Shown in pieces: positions 33,746 through 47,827 of a stretch of 64,000 nucleotides of DNA. Both the position numbers and the translations under genes were made by a program. The DNA comes from Bursaphelenchus xylophilus (taxonomy: Eukaryota > Nematoda > Chromadorea > Rhabditida > Aphelenchoididae). Each line of letters starts with the position of its first letter. Position 1 is the stretch's first letter. Under the pieces are notes generated by a model, which worked only from the letters and a program-made list of their open reading frames with translations, made no database searches and was not told the origin of the DNA. Location: the NCBI GenBank assembly GCA_904066235.2, contig CAJFCV020000001.1:14937291-15001290 (forward strand). Direction: 5' to 3'.

Positions 33746-36465
33746 AAAACCGGTGTCTAGTATAATATCAGAGTGTTTCGCCCAGTGTGGGCGTAGTTTG
33801 ATTCCAAAAATGCTGAAACTTGCCATGCTAAAATCTCAGGCGATTAGCTTCCGAATGGTGTATGTCTTGTCAATTCACTCCGTCATCACTAATTCACCTT
33901 TTTTCAAAACCGGTGTCTAGTATAATATCAGAGTGTTTCGCCCAGTGTGGGCGTAGTTTGATTCCAAAAATGCTGAAACTTGCCGTGCTAAAATCTCAGG
34001 CGATTAGCTTTCGAATGGTGTATGTCTTGTCAATTCACTCCGTCATCACTAATTCACCTTTTTTCAAAACCGGTGTCTAGTATAATATCAGAGTGTTTCG
34101 CCCAGTGTCGGCGTAGTTTGATTCCAAAAATGCTGAAACTTGCCATGCTAAAATCTCAGGCGATTAGCTTTCGAATGGTGTATGTCTTGTCAATTCACTC
34201 CGTCATCACTAATTCACCTTTTTTCAAAACCGGTGTCTAGTATAATATCAGAGTTTTTCGCCCAGTGTCGGCGTAGTTTGATTCCAAAAATGCTGAAACT
34301 TGCCACGCTAAAATCTCAGGCGATTAGCTTCCGAATGGTGTATGTCTTGTCAATTCACTCCGTCATCACTAATTCACCTTTTTTCAAAACCGGTGTCTAG
34401 TATAATATCAGAGTGTTTCGCCCAGTGTGGGCGTAGTTTGATTCCAAAAATGCTGAAACTTGCCATGCTAAAATCTCAGGCGATTAGCTTCCGAATGGTG
34501 TATGTCTTGTCAATTCACTCCGTCATCACTAATTCACCTTTTTTCAAAACCGGTGTCTAGTATAATATCAGAGTGTTTCGCCCAGTGTGGGCGTAGTTTG
34601 ATTCCAAAAATGCTGAAACTTGCCATGCTTAAATCTCAGGCGATTAGCTTCCGAATGGTGTATGTCTCGTTAATTCACTCCGTCATCACTAATTCACCTT
34701 TTTTCAAAACCGGTGTCTAGTATAATATCAGAGTGTTTCGCCCAGTGTGGGCGTAGTTTGATTCCAAAAATGCTGAAACTTGCCATGCTAAAATCTCAGG
34801 CGATTAGCTTCCGAATGGTGTATGTCTTGTCAATTCACTCCGTCATCACTAATTCACCTTTTTTCAAAACCGGTGTCTAGTATAATATCAGAGTGTTTCG
34901 CCCAGTGTGGGCGTAGTTTGATTCCAAAAATGCTGAAACTTGCCATGCTAAAATCTCAGGCGATTAGCTTCCGAATGGTGTATGTCTTGTCAATTCACTC
35001 CGTCATCACTAATTCACCTTTTTTCAAAACCGGTGTCTAGTATAATATCAGAGTGTTTCGCCCAGTGTGGGCGTAGTTTGATTCCAAAAATGCTGAAACT
35101 TGCCATGCTAAAATCTCAGGCGATTAGCTTCCGAATGGTGTATGTCTTGTCAATTCACTCCGTCATCACTAATTCACCTTTTTTCAAAACCGGTGTCTAG
35201 TATAATATCAGAGTGTTTCGCCCAGTGTGGGCGTAGTTTGATTCCAAAAATGCTGAAACTTGCCATGCTAAAATCTCAGGCGATTAGCTTCCGAATGGTG
35301 TATGTCTTGTCAATTCACTCCGTCATCACTAATTCACCTTTTTTCAAAACCGGTGTCTAGTATAATATCAGAGTGTTTCGCCCAGTGTGGGCGTAGTTTG
35401 ATTCCAAAAATGCTGAAACTTGCCATGCTAAAATCTCAGGCGATTAGCTTCCGAATGGTGTATGTCTTGTCAATTCACTCCGTCATCACTAATTCACCTT
35501 TTTTCAAAACCGGTGTCTAGTATAATATCAGAGTGTTTCGCCCAGTGTGGGCGTAGTTTGATTCCAAAAATGCTGAAACTTGCCATGCTTAAATCTCAGG
35601 CGATTAGCTTCCGAATGGTGTATGTCTTGTTAATTCACTCCGTCATCACTAATTCACCTTTTTTCAAAACCGGTGTCTAGTATAATATCAGAGTGTTTCG
35701 CCCAGTGTGGGCGTAGTTTGATTCCAAAAATGCTGAAACTTGCCATGCTAAAATCTCAGGCGATTAGCTTCCGAATGGTGTATGTCTTGTCAATTCACTC
35801 CGTCATCACTAATTCACCTTTTTTCAAAACCGGTGTCTAGTATAATATCAGAGTGTTTCGCCCAGTGTGGGCGTAGTTTGATTCCAAAAATGCTGAAACT
35901 TGCCATGCTAAAATCTCAGGCGATTAGCTTCCGAATGGTGTATGTCTTGTCAATTCACTCCGTCATCACTAATTCACCTTTTTTCAAAACCGGTGTCTAG
36001 TATAATATCAGAGTGTTTCGCCCAGTGTGGGCGTAGTTTGATTCCAAAAATGCTGAAACTTGCCACGCTAAAATCTCAGGCGATTAGCTTCCGAATGGTG
36101 TATGTCTTGTCAATTCACTCCGTCATCACTAATTCACCTTTTTTCAAAACCGGTGTCTAGTATAATATCAGAGTGTTTCGCCCAGTGTGGGCGTAGTTTG
36201 ATTCCAAAAATGCTGAAACTTGCCATGCTAAAATCTCAGGCGATTAGCTTCCGAATGGTGTATGTCTTGTCAATTCACTCCGTCATCACTAATTCACCTT
36301 TTTTCAAAACCGGTGTCTAGTATAATATCAGAGTGTTTCGCCCAGTGTGGGCGTAGTTTGATTCCAAAAATGCTGAAACTTGCCGTGCTAAAATCCCAGG
36401 CGATTAGCTTCCGAATGGTGTATGTCTTGTCAATTCACTCCGTCATCACTAATTCACCTTTTTTC
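33746..36465 (+). repeat. Satellite block 5: 17 uniform units marked by cttccgaatgg
   Basis: Seventeen 160-bp units, most with gcttccgaatgg (TTCGAA site lost) and ctcaggcgattag. Scattered single changes include gccacgct, gccgtgct and a pair of units 960 bp apart with gcttaaatc plus gttaattc (near 34630 and 35590). One unit near 34240 has the gagtttttcg/tcggcg features of block 1. Confidence 0.88.
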
Positions 36466-39400
36466 AAAACCGGTGTCTAGTATAATATCAGAGTGTTTCG
36501 CCCAGTGTGGGCGTAGTTTGATTCCAAAAATGCTGAAACTTGCCATGCTAAAATCTTAGGAGGTTACCTTTCGAATGGTGTATGTCTTGTCAATTCACTC
36601 CGTCATCACTAATTCACCTTTTTTCAAAACCGGTGTCTAGTATAATATCAGAGTGTTTCGCCCAGTGTGGGCGTAGTTTGATTCCAAAAATGCTGAAACT
36701 TGCCATGCTAAAATCTTAGGAGGTTGCCTTGCGAATGGTGTATGTCTTGTCAATTCACTCCGTCATCACTAATTCACCTTTTTTCAAAACCGGTGTCTAG
36801 TATAATATCAGAGTGTTTCGCCCAGTGTGGGCGTAGTTTGATTCCAAAAATGCTGAAACTTGCCATGCTAAAATCTTAGGAGGTTACCTTTCGAATGGTG
36901 TATGTCTTGTCAATTCACTCCGTCATCACTAATTCACGTTTTTTCAAAACCGGTGTCTAGTATAATATCAGAGTGTTTCGCCCAGTGTGGGCGTAGTTTG
37001 ATTCCCAAAATGCTGAAACTTGCCATGCTAAAATCTCAGGCGATTAGCTTTCGAACGGTGTATGTCTTGTCAATTCACTCCGTCATCACTAATTCACCTT
37101 TTTTCAAAACCGGTGTCTAGTATAATATCAGAGTGTTTCGCCCAGTGTGGGCGTAGTTTGATTCCAAAAATGCTGAAACTTGCCATGCTAAAATCTCAGG
37201 CGATTAGCTTCCGAATGGTGTATGTCTTGTCAATTCACTCCGTCATCACTAATTCACCTTTTTTCAAAACCGGTGTCTAGTATAATATCAGAGTGTTTCG
37301 CCCAGTGTGGGCGTAGTTTGATTCCAAAAATGCTGAAACTTGCCATGCTAAAATCTCAGGCGATTAGCTTTCGAATGGTGTATGTCTTGTCAATTCACTC
37401 CGTCATCACTAATTCACCTTTTTTCAAAACCGGTGTCTAGTATAATATCAGAGTGTTTCGCCCAGTGTCGGCGTAGTTTGATTCCAAAAATGCTGAAACT
37501 TGCCATGCTAAAACCGTAGGAGGTTACCTTTCGAATGGTGTATGTCTTGTCAATTCACTCCGTCATCACTAATTCACCTTTTTTCAAAACCGGTGTCTAG
37601 TATAATATCAGAGTGTTTCGCCCAGTGTGGGCGTAGTTTGATTCCAAAAATGCTGAAACTTGCCATGCTGAAATCTCAGGCGATTAGCTTTCCAATGGTG
37701 TATGTCTTGTCAATTCACTCCGTCATCACTAATTCACCTTTTTTCAAAACCGGTGTCTAGTATAATATCAGAGTGTTTCGCCCAGTGTGGGCGTAGTTTG
37801 ATTCCAAAAATGCTGAAACTTACCATGCTAAAATCTCAGGCGATTAGCTTTCGAATGGTGTATGTCTTGCCAATTCACTCCGTCATCACTAATTCACCTT
37901 TTTTCAAAACCGGTGTCTAGTATAATATCAGAGTGTTTCGCCCAGTGTGGGCGTAGTTTGATTCCAAAAATGCTGAAACTTGCCATGCTGAAATCTCAGG
38001 CGATTAGCTTTCCAATGGTGTATGTCTTGTCAATTCACTCCGTCATCACTAATTCACCTTTTTTCAAAACCGGTGTCTAGTATAATATCAGAGTGTTTCG
38101 CCCAGTGTGGGCGTAGTTTGATTCCAAAAATGCTGAAACTTGCCATGCTGAAATCTCAGGCGATTAGCTTTCCAATGGTGTATGTCTTGTCAATTCACTC
38201 CGTCATCACTAATTCACCTTTTTTCAAAACCGGTGTCTAGTATAATATCAGAGTGTTTCGCCCAGTGTGGGCGTAGTTTGATTCCAAAAATGCTGAAACT
38301 TGCCATGCTAAAATCTCAGGCGATTAGCTTTCGAATGGTGTATGTCTTGTCAATTCACTCCGTCATCACTAATTCACCTTTTTTCAAAACCGGTGTCTAG
38401 TATAATATCAGAGTGTTTCGCCCAGTGTGGGCATAATTTGACTCCAAAAATGCTGAAACTTGCCATGCTAAAATCGTAGGAGGTTACCTTTCGAATGGTG
38501 TATGTCTTGTCAATTCACTCCGTCATCACTAATTCACCTTTTTTCAAAACCGGTGTCTAGTATAATATCAGAGTGTTTCGCCCAGTGTGGGCGTAGTTTG
38601 ATTCCAAAAATGCTGAAACTTGCCATGCTAAAATCTCAGGCGATTAGCTTTCGAATGGTGTATGTCTTGCCAATTCACTCCGTCATCACTAATTCACCTT
38701 TTTTCAAAACCGGTGTCTAGTATAATATCAGAGTGTTTCGCCCAGTGTGGGCGTAGTTTGATTCCAAAAATGCTGAAACTTGCCATGCTGAAATCTCAGG
38801 CGATTAGCTTTCCAATGGTGTATGTCTTGTCAATTCACTCCGTCATCACTAATTCACCTTTTCTCAAAACCGGTGTCTAGTATAATATCAGAGTGTTTCG
38901 CCCAGTGTGGGCGTAGTTTGATTCCAAAAATGCTGAAACTTGCCATGCTAAAATCTCAGGCGATTAGCTTTCGAATGGTGTATGTCTTGTCAATTCACTC
39001 CGTCATCACTAATTCACCTTTTTTCAAAACCGGTGTCTAGTATAATATCAGAGTGTTTCGCCCAGTGTGGGCGTAGTTTGATTCCAAAAATGCTGAAACT
39101 TGCCATGCTAAAATCTCAGGCGATTAGCTTTCGAATGGTGTATGTCTTGTCAATTCACTCCGTCATCACTAATTCACCTTTTTTCAAAACCGGTGTCTAG
39201 TATAATATCAGAGTGTTTCGCCCAGTGTGGGCGTAGTTTGATTCAAAAAATGCTGAAACTTGCCATGCTGAAATCTCAGGCGATTAGCTTTCCAATGGTG
39301 TATGTCTTGTCAATTCACTCCGTCATCACTAATTCACCTTTTTTCAAAACCGGTGTCTAGTATAATATCAGAGTGTTTCGCCCAGTGTGGGCGTAGTTTG

Positions 39401-41640
39401 ATTCCAAAAATGCTGAAACTTGCCATGCTAAAATCTCAGGCGATTAGCTTTCGAATGGTGTATGTCTTGTCAATTCACTCCGTCATCACTAATTCACCTT
39501 TTTTCAAAACCGGTGTCTAGTATAATATCAGAGTGTTTCGCCCAGTGTGGGCGTAGTTTGATTCCAAAAATGCTGAAACTTGCCATGCTAAAATCTCAGG
39601 CGATTAGCTTTCGAATGGTGTATGTCTTGTCAATTCACTCCGTCATCACTAATTCACCTTTTTTCAAAACCGGTGTCTAGTATAATATCAGAGTGTTTCG
39701 CCCAGTGTGGGCGTAATTTGATTGTAAAAATGCTGAAACTTGCCATGCTAAAATCTCAGGCGATTAGCTTTCGAATGGTGTATGTCTTGCCAATTCACTC
39801 CGTCATCACTAATTCACCTTTTTTCAAAACCGGTGTCTAGTATAATATCAGAGTGTTTCGCCCAGTGTGGGCGTAGTTTGATTCCAAAAATGCTGAAACT
39901 TGCCATGCTGAAATCTCAGGCGATTAGCTTTCCAATGGTGTATGTCTTGTCAATTCACTCCGTCATCACTAATTCACCTTTTTTCAAAACCGGTGTCTAG
40001 TATAATATCAGAGTGTTTCGCCCAGTGTGGGCGTAGTTTGATTCCAAAAATGCTGAAACTTGCCATGCTGAAATCTCAGGCGATTAGCTTTCCAATGGTG
40101 TATGTCTTGTCAATTCACTCCGTCATCACTAATTCACCTTTTTTCAAAACCGGTGTCTAGTATAATATCAGAGTGTTTCGCCCAGTGTGGGCGTAGTTTG
40201 ATTCCAAAAATGCTGAAACTTGCCATGCTAAAATCTCAGGCGATTAGCTTTCGAATGGTGTATGTCTTGTCAATTCACTCCGTCATCACTAATTCACCTT
40301 TTTTCAAAACCGGTGTCTAGTATAATATCAGAGTGTTTCGCCCAGTGTGGGCGTAGTTTGATTCCAAAAATGCTGAAACTTGCCATGCTAAAATCTCAGG
40401 CGATTAGCTTTCGAATGGTGTATGTCTTGTCAATTCACTCCGTCATCACTAATTCACCTTTTTTCAAAACCGGTGTCTAGTATAATATCAGAGTGTTTCG
40501 CCCAGTGTGGGCGTAATTTGATTGCAAAAATGCTGAAACTTGCCATGCTAAAATCTCAGGCGATTAGCTTTCGAATGGTGTATGTCTTGCCAATTCACTC
40601 CGTCATCACTAATTCACCTTTTTTCAAAACCGGTGTCTAGTATAATATCAGAGTGTTTCGCCCAGTGTGGGCGTAGTTTGATTCCAAAAATGCTGAAACT
40701 TGCCATGCTGAAATCTCAGGCGATTAGCTTTCCAATGGTGTATGTCTTGTCAATTCACTCCGTCATCACTAATTCACCTTTTTTCAAAACCGGTGTCTAG
40801 TATAATATCAGAGTGTTTCGCCCAGTGTGGGCGTAGTTTGATTCCAAAAATGCTGAAACTTGCCATGCTGAAATCTCAGGCGATTAGCTTTCCAATGGTG
40901 TATGTCTTGTCAATTCACTCCGTCATCACTAATTCACCTTTTTTCAAAACCGGTGTCTAGTATAATATCAGAGTGTTTCGCCCAGTGTGGGCGTAGTTTG
41001 ATTCCAAAAATGCTGAAACTTGCCATGCTAAAATCTCAGGCGATTAGCTTTCGAATGGTGTATGTCTTGTCAATTCACTCCGTCATCACTAATTCACCTT
41101 TTTTCAAAACCGGTGTCTAGTATAATATCAGAGTGTTTCGCCCAGTGTGGGCGTAATTTAATTCCAAAAATGCTGAAACTTGCCATGCTAAAATCTTAGG
41201 AGGTTACCTTTCGAATGGTGTATGTCTTGTCAATTCACTCCGTCATCACTAATTCACCTTTTTTCAAAACCGGTGTCTAGTATAATATCAGAGTGTTTCG
41301 CCCAGTGTGGGCGTAATTTGACTCCAAAAATGCTGAAACTTGCCATGCTAAAATCGTAGGAGGTTACCTTTCGAATGGTGTATGTCTTGTCAATTCACTC
41401 CGTCATCACTAATTCACCTTTTTTCAAAACCGGTGTCTAGTATAATATCAGAGTGTTTCGCCCAGTGTGGGCGTAGTTTGATTCCAAAAATGCTGAAACT
41501 TGCCATGCTAAAATCTCAGGCGATTAGCTTTCGAATGGTGTATGTCTTGCCAATTCACTCCGTCATCACTAATTCACCTTTTTTCAAAACCGGTGTCTAG
41601 TATAATATCAGAGTGTTTCGCTCAGTGTGGGCGTAATTTG
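36390..41640 (+). repeat. Segmental duplication within the array, copy 1
   Basis: Rare markers here recur in the same order downstream: aaatcccagg 36391, aggttgccttgcg 36721, cacgttttttc near 36937, gaacggtg near 37054, cttaccatg near 37820, gcataatttgactcc 38431, ttctcaaaac near 38862, gattcaaaaaatg near 39242, cgtaatttaattcc 41151 and cgctcagtg 41619. The offset is 11362 bp up to about 38300 and 11522 bp afterwards. Confidence 0.92.
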
Positions 41641-44600
41641 ATTCCAAAAATGCTGAAACTTGCCATGCTAAAATCTTAGGAGGTTACCTTTCGAATGGTG
41701 TATGTCTTGTCAATTCACTCCGTCATCACTAATTCACCTTTTTTCAAAACCGGTGTCTAGTATAATATCAGAGTGTTTCGCCCAGTGTGGGCGTAGTTTG
41801 ATTCCAAAAATGCTGAAACTTGCCATGCTGAAATCTCAGGCGATTAGCTTTCCAATGGTGTATGTCTTGTCAATTCACTCCGTCATCACTAATTCACCTT
41901 TTTTCAAAACCGGTGTCTAGTATAATATCAGAGTGTTTCGCCCAGTGTGGGCGTAGTTTGATTCCAAAAATGCTGAAACTTGCCATGCTAAAATCTCAGG
42001 CGATTAGCTTTCGAATGGTGTATGTCTTGTCAATTCACTCCGTCATCACTAATTCACCTTTTTTCAAAACCGGTGTCTAGTATAATATCAGAGTGTTTCG
42101 CCCAGTGTGGGCGTAATTTGATTCCAAAAATGCTGAAACTTGCCATGCTAAAATCTTAGGAGGTTACCTTTCGAATGGTGTATGTCTTGTCAATTCACTC
42201 CGTCATCACTAATTCACCTTTTTTCAAAACCGGTGTCTAGTATAATATCAGAGTGTTTCGCCCAGTGTGGGCGTAATTTGACTCCAAAAATGCTGAAACT
42301 TGCCATGCTAAAATCGTAGGTGGTTACCTTTCGAATGGTGTATGTCTTGTCAATTCACTCCGTCATCACTAATTCACCTTTTTTCAAAACCGGTGTCTAG
42401 TATAATATCAGAGTGTTTCGCCCAGTGTGGGCGTAGTTTGATTCCAAAAATGCTGAAACTTGCCATGCTGAAATCTCAGGCGATTAGCTTTCGAATGGTG
42501 TATGTCTTGTCAATTCACTCCGTCATCACTAATTCACCTTTTTTCAAAACCGGTGTCTAGTATAATATCAGAGTGTTTCGCCCAGTGTGGGCGTAGTTTG
42601 ATTCCAAAAATGCTGAAACTTGCCATGCTAAAATCTCAGGCGATTAGCTTTCGAATGGTGTATGTCTTGTCAATTCACTCCGTCATCACTAATTCACCTT
42701 TTTTCAAAACCGGTGTCTAGTATAATATCAGAGTGTTTCGCCCAGTGTGGGCGTAATTTGATTCCAAAAATGCTGAAACTTGCCATGCTAAAATCTTAGG
42801 AGGTTACCTTTCGAATGGTGTATGTCTTGTCAATTCACTCCGTCATCACTAATTCACCTTTTTTCAAAACCGGTGTCTAGTATAATATCAGAGTGTTTCG
42901 CCCAGTGTGGGCGTAATTTGATTCCAAAAATGCTGAAACTTGCCATGCTAAAATCGTCAGGAGGTTACCTTTCGAATGGTGTATGTCTTGTCAATTCACT
43001 CCGTCATCACTAATTCACCTTTTTTCAAAACCGGTGTCTAGTATAATATCAGAGTGTTTCGCCCAGTGTGGGCGTAGTTTGATTCCAAAAATGCTGAAAC
43101 TTGCCATGCTAAAATCTCAGGCGATTAGCTTTCGAATGGTGTATGTCTTGCCAATTCACTCCGTCATCACTAATTCACCTTTTTTCAAAACCGGTGTCTA
43201 GTATAATATCAGAGTGTTTCGCTCAGTGTGGGCGTAATTTGATTCCAAAAATGCTGAAACTTGCCATGCTAAAATCTTAGGAGGTTACCTTTCGAATGGT
43301 GTATGTCTTGTCAATTCACTCCGTCATCACTAATTCACCTTTTTTCAAAACCGGTGTCTAGTATAATATCAGAGTGTTTCGCCCAGTGTGGGCGTAGTTT
43401 GATTCCAAAAATGCTGAAACTTGCCATGCTGAAATCTCAGGCGATTAGCTTTCCAATGGTGTATGTCTTGTCAATTCACTCCGTCATCACTAATTCACCT
43501 TTTTTCAAAACCGGTGTCTAGTATAATATCAGAGTGTTTCGCCCAGTGTGGGCGTAGTTTGATTCCAAAAATGCTGAAACTTGCCATGCTGAAATCTCAG
43601 GCGATTAGCTTTCCAATGGTGTATGTCTTGTCAATTCACTCCGTCATCACTAATTCACCTTTTTTCAAAACCGGTGTCTAGTATAATATCAGAGTGTTTC
43701 GCCCAGTGTGGGCGTAGTTTGATTCCAAAAATGCTGAAACTTGCCATGCTAAAATCTCAGGCGATTAGCTTTCGAATGGTGTATGTCTTGTCAATTCACT
43801 CCGTCATCACTAATTCACCTTTTTTCAAAACCGGTGTCTAGTATAATATCAGAGTGTTTCGCCCAGTGTGGGCGTAATTTGATTCCAAAAATGCTGAAAC
43901 TTGCCATGCTAAAATCTTAGGAGGTTACCTTTCGAATGGTGTATGTCTTGTCAATTCACTCCGTCATCACTAATTCACCTTTTTTCAAAACCGGTGTCTA
44001 GTATAATATCAGAGTGTTTCGCCCAGTGTGGGCGTAGTTTGATTCCAAAAATGCTGAAACTTGCCATGCTGAAATCTCAGGCGATTAGCTTTCCAATGGT
44101 GTATGTCTTGTCAATTCACTCCGTCATCACTAATTCACCTTTTTTCAAAACCGGTGTCTAGTATAATATCAGAGTGTTTCGCCCAGTGTGGGCGTAGTTT
44201 GATTCCAAAAATGCTGAAACTTGCCATGCTAAAATCTCAGGCGATTAGCTTTCGAATGGTGTATGTCTTGTCAATTCACTCCGTCATCACTAATTCACCT
44301 TTTTTCAAAACCGGTGTCTAGTATAATATCAGAGTGTTTCGCCCAGTGTGGGCGTAATTTGATTCCAAAAATGCTGAAACTTGCCATGCTAAAATCTTAG
44401 GAGGTTACCTTTCGAATGGTGTATGTCTTGTCAATTCACTCCGTCATCACTAATTCACCTTTTTTCAAAACCGGTGTCTAGTATAATATCAGAGTGTTTC
44501 GCCCAGTGTGGGCGTAATTTGATTCCAAAAATGCTGAAACTTGCCATGCTAAAATCGTCAGGAGGTTACCTTTCGAATGGTGTATGTCTTGTCAATTCAC

Positions 44601-44947
44601 TCCGTCATCACTAATTCACCTTTTTTCAAAACCGGTGTCTAGTATAATATCAGAGTGTTTCGCCCAGTGTGGGCGTAGTTTGATTCCAAAAATGCTGAAA
44701 CTTGCCATGCTAAAATCTTAGGAGGTTACCTTTCGAATGGTGTATGTCTTGTCAATTCACTCCGTCATCACTAATTCACCTTTTTTCAAAACCGGTGTCT
44801 AGTATAATATCAGAGTGTTTCGCCCAGTGTGGGCGTAGTTTGATTCCAAAAATGCTGAAACTTGCCATGCTAAAATCTTAGGAGGTTACCTTTCGAATGG
44901 TGTATGTCTTGTCAATTCACTCCGTCATCACTAATTCACCTTTTTTC
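36466..44947 (+). repeat. Satellite block 6: 53 units alternating two cassette types
   Basis: The block is 53 units long with two 161-bp members (aaatcgtcaggagg at about 42951 and 44551). Units with ctcaggcgattagc alternate with units carrying cttaggaggttacc or cgtaggaggttacc. Additional markers are gctttccaatgg, cttgccaattc, cgtaatttgactcc and cgctcagtg. In 39786-40900 a five-monomer, 800-bp pattern repeats, with tccaatgg at 39931/40091 and again at 40731/40891. Confidence 0.88.
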
Positions 44948-47827
44948 AAAACCGGTGTCTAGTATAATATCAGAGTGTTTCGCCCAGTGTGGGCGTAGTT
45001 TGATTCCAAAAATGCTGAAACTTGCCATGCTAAAATCTCAGGCGATTAGCTTTCGAATGGTGTATGTCTTGTCAATTCACTCCGTCATCACTAATTCACC
45101 TTTTTTCAAAACCGGTGTCTAGTATAATATCAGAGTGTTTCGCCCAGTGTGGGCGTAGTTTGATTCCAAAAATGCTGAAACTTGCCATGCTAAAATCTCA
45201 GGCGATTAGCTTTCGAATGGTGTATGTCTTGTCAATTCACTCCGTCATCACTAATTCACCTTTTTTCAAAACCGGTGTCTAGTATAATATCAGAGTGTTT
45301 CGCCCAGTGTGGGCGTAGTTTGATTCCAAAAATGCTGAAACTTGCCATGCTAAAATCTCAGGCGATTAGCTTTCGAATGGTGTATGTCTTGTCAATTCAC
45401 TCCGTCATCACTAATTCACCTTTTTTCAAAACCGGTGTCTAGTATAATATCAGAGTGTTTCGCCCAGTGTGGGCGTAGTTTGATTCCAAAAATGCTGAAA
45501 CTTGCCATGCTAAAATCTCAGGCGATTAGCTTTCGAATGGTGTATGTCTTGTCAATTCACTCCGTCATCACTAATTCACCTTTTTTCAAAACCGGTGTCT
45601 AGTATAATATCAGAGTGTTTCGCCCAGTGTGGGCGTAGTTTGATTCCAAAAATGCTGAAACTTGCCATGCTAAAATCTCAGGCGATTAGCTTTCGAATGG
45701 TGTATGTCTTGTCAATTCACTCCGTCATCACTAATTCACCTTTTTTCAAAACCGGTGTCTAGTATAATATCAGAGTGTTTCGCCCAGTGTGGGCGTAGTT
45801 TGATTCCAAAAATGCTGAAACTTGCCATGCTAAAATCTCAGGCGATTAGCTTTCGAATGGTGTATGTCTTGTCAATTCACTCCGTCATCACTAATTCACC
45901 TTTTTTCAAAACCGGTGTCTAGTATAATATCAGAGTGTTTCGCCCAGTGTGGGCGTAGTTTGATTCCAAAAATGCTGAAACTTGCCATGCTAAAATCTCA
46001 GGCGATTAGCTTTCGAATGGTGTATGTCTTGTCAATTCACTCCGTCATCACTAATTCACCTTTTTTCAAAACCGGTGTCTAGTATAATATCAGAGTGTTT
46101 CGCCCAGTGTGGGCGTAGTTTGATTCCAAAAATGCTGAAACTTGCCATGCTAAAATCTCAGGCGATTAGCTTTCGAATGGTGTATGTCTTGTCAATTCAC
46201 TCCGTCATCACTAATTCACCTTTTTTCAAAACCGGTGTCTAGTATAATATCAGAGTGTTTCGCCCAGTGTGGGCGTAGTTTGATTCCAAAAATGCTGAAA
46301 CTTGCCATGCTAAAATCTCAGGCGATTAGCTTTCGAATGGTGTATGTCTTGTCAATTCACTCCGTCATCACTAATTCACCTTTTTTCAAAACCGGTGTCT
46401 AGTATAATATCAGAGTGTTTCGCCCAGTGTGGGCGTAGTTTGATTCCAAAAATGCTGAAACTTGCCATGCTAAAATCTCAGGCGATTAGCTTCCGAATGG
46501 TGTATGTCTTGTCAATTCACTCCGTCATCACTAATTCACCTTTTTTCAAAACCGGTGTCTAGTATAATATCAGAGTGTTTCGCCCAGTGTGGGCGTAGTT
46601 TGATTCCAAAAATGCTGAAACTTGCCATGCTAAAATCTCAGGCGATTAGCTTTCGAATGGTGTATGTCTTGTCAATTCACTCCGTCATCACTAATTCACC
46701 TTTTTTCAAAACCGGTGTCTAGTATAATATCAGAGTGTTTCGCCCAGTGTGGGCGTAGTTTGATTCCAAAAATGCTGAAACTTGCCATGCTAAAATCTCA
46801 GGCGATTAGCTTCCGAATGGTGTATGTCTTGTCAATTCACTCCGTCATCACTAATTCACCTTTTTTCAAAACCGGTGTCTAGTATAATATCAGAGTGTTT
46901 CGCCCAGTGTGGGCGTAGTTTGATTCCAAAAATGCTGAAACTTGCCATGCTAAAATCTCAGGCGATTAGCTTCCGAATGGTGTATGTCTTGTCAATTCAC
47001 TCCGTCATCACTAATTCACCTTTTTTCAAAACCGGTGTCTAGTATAATATCAGAGTGTTTCGCCCAGTGTGGGCGTAGTTTGATTCCAAAAATGCTGAAA
47101 CTTGCCATGCTAAAATCTCAGGCGATTAGCTTCCGAATGGTGTATGTCTTGTCAATTCACTCCGTCATCACTAATTCACCTTTTTTCAAAACCGGTGTCT
47201 AGTATAATATCAGAGTGTTTCGCCCAGTGTGGGCGTAGTTTGATTCCAAAAATGCTGAAACTTGCCATGCTAAAATCTCAGGCGATTAGCTTCCGAATGG
47301 TGTATGTCTTGTCAATTCACTCCGTCATCACTAATTCACCTTTTTTCAAAACCGGTGTCTAGTATAATATCAGAGTGTTTCGCCCAGTGTGGGCGTAGTT
47401 TGATTCCAAAAATGCTGAAACTTGCCATGCTAAAATCTCAGGCGATTAGCTTCCGAATGGTGTATGTCTTGTCAATTCACTCCGTCATCACTAATTCACC
47501 TTTTTTCAAAACCGGTGTCTAGTATAATATCAGAGTGTTTCGCCCAGTGTGGGCGTAGTTTGATTCCAAAAATGCTGAAACTTGCCATGCTAAAATCTCA
47601 GGCGATTAGCTTCCGAATGGTGTATGTCTTGTCAATTCACTCCGTCATCACTAATTCACCTTTTTTCAAAACCGGTGTCTAGTATAATATCAGAGTGTTT
47701 CGCCCAGTGTGGGCGTAGTTTGATTCCAAAAATGCTGAAACTTGCCATGCTAAAATCCCAGGCGATTAGCTTCCGAATGGTGTATGTCTTGTCAATTCAC
47801 TCCGTCATCACTAATTCACCTTTTTTC
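44948..47827 (+). repeat. Satellite block 7: 18 near-identical units
   Basis: Eighteen 160-bp units fill 2880 bp exactly. By eye they differ only in ttcgaatgg versus ccgaatgg and one tcccagg near 47755. This is the most uniform stretch in the window and suggests recent expansion or a collapsed/replicated assembly path. Confidence 0.9.
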
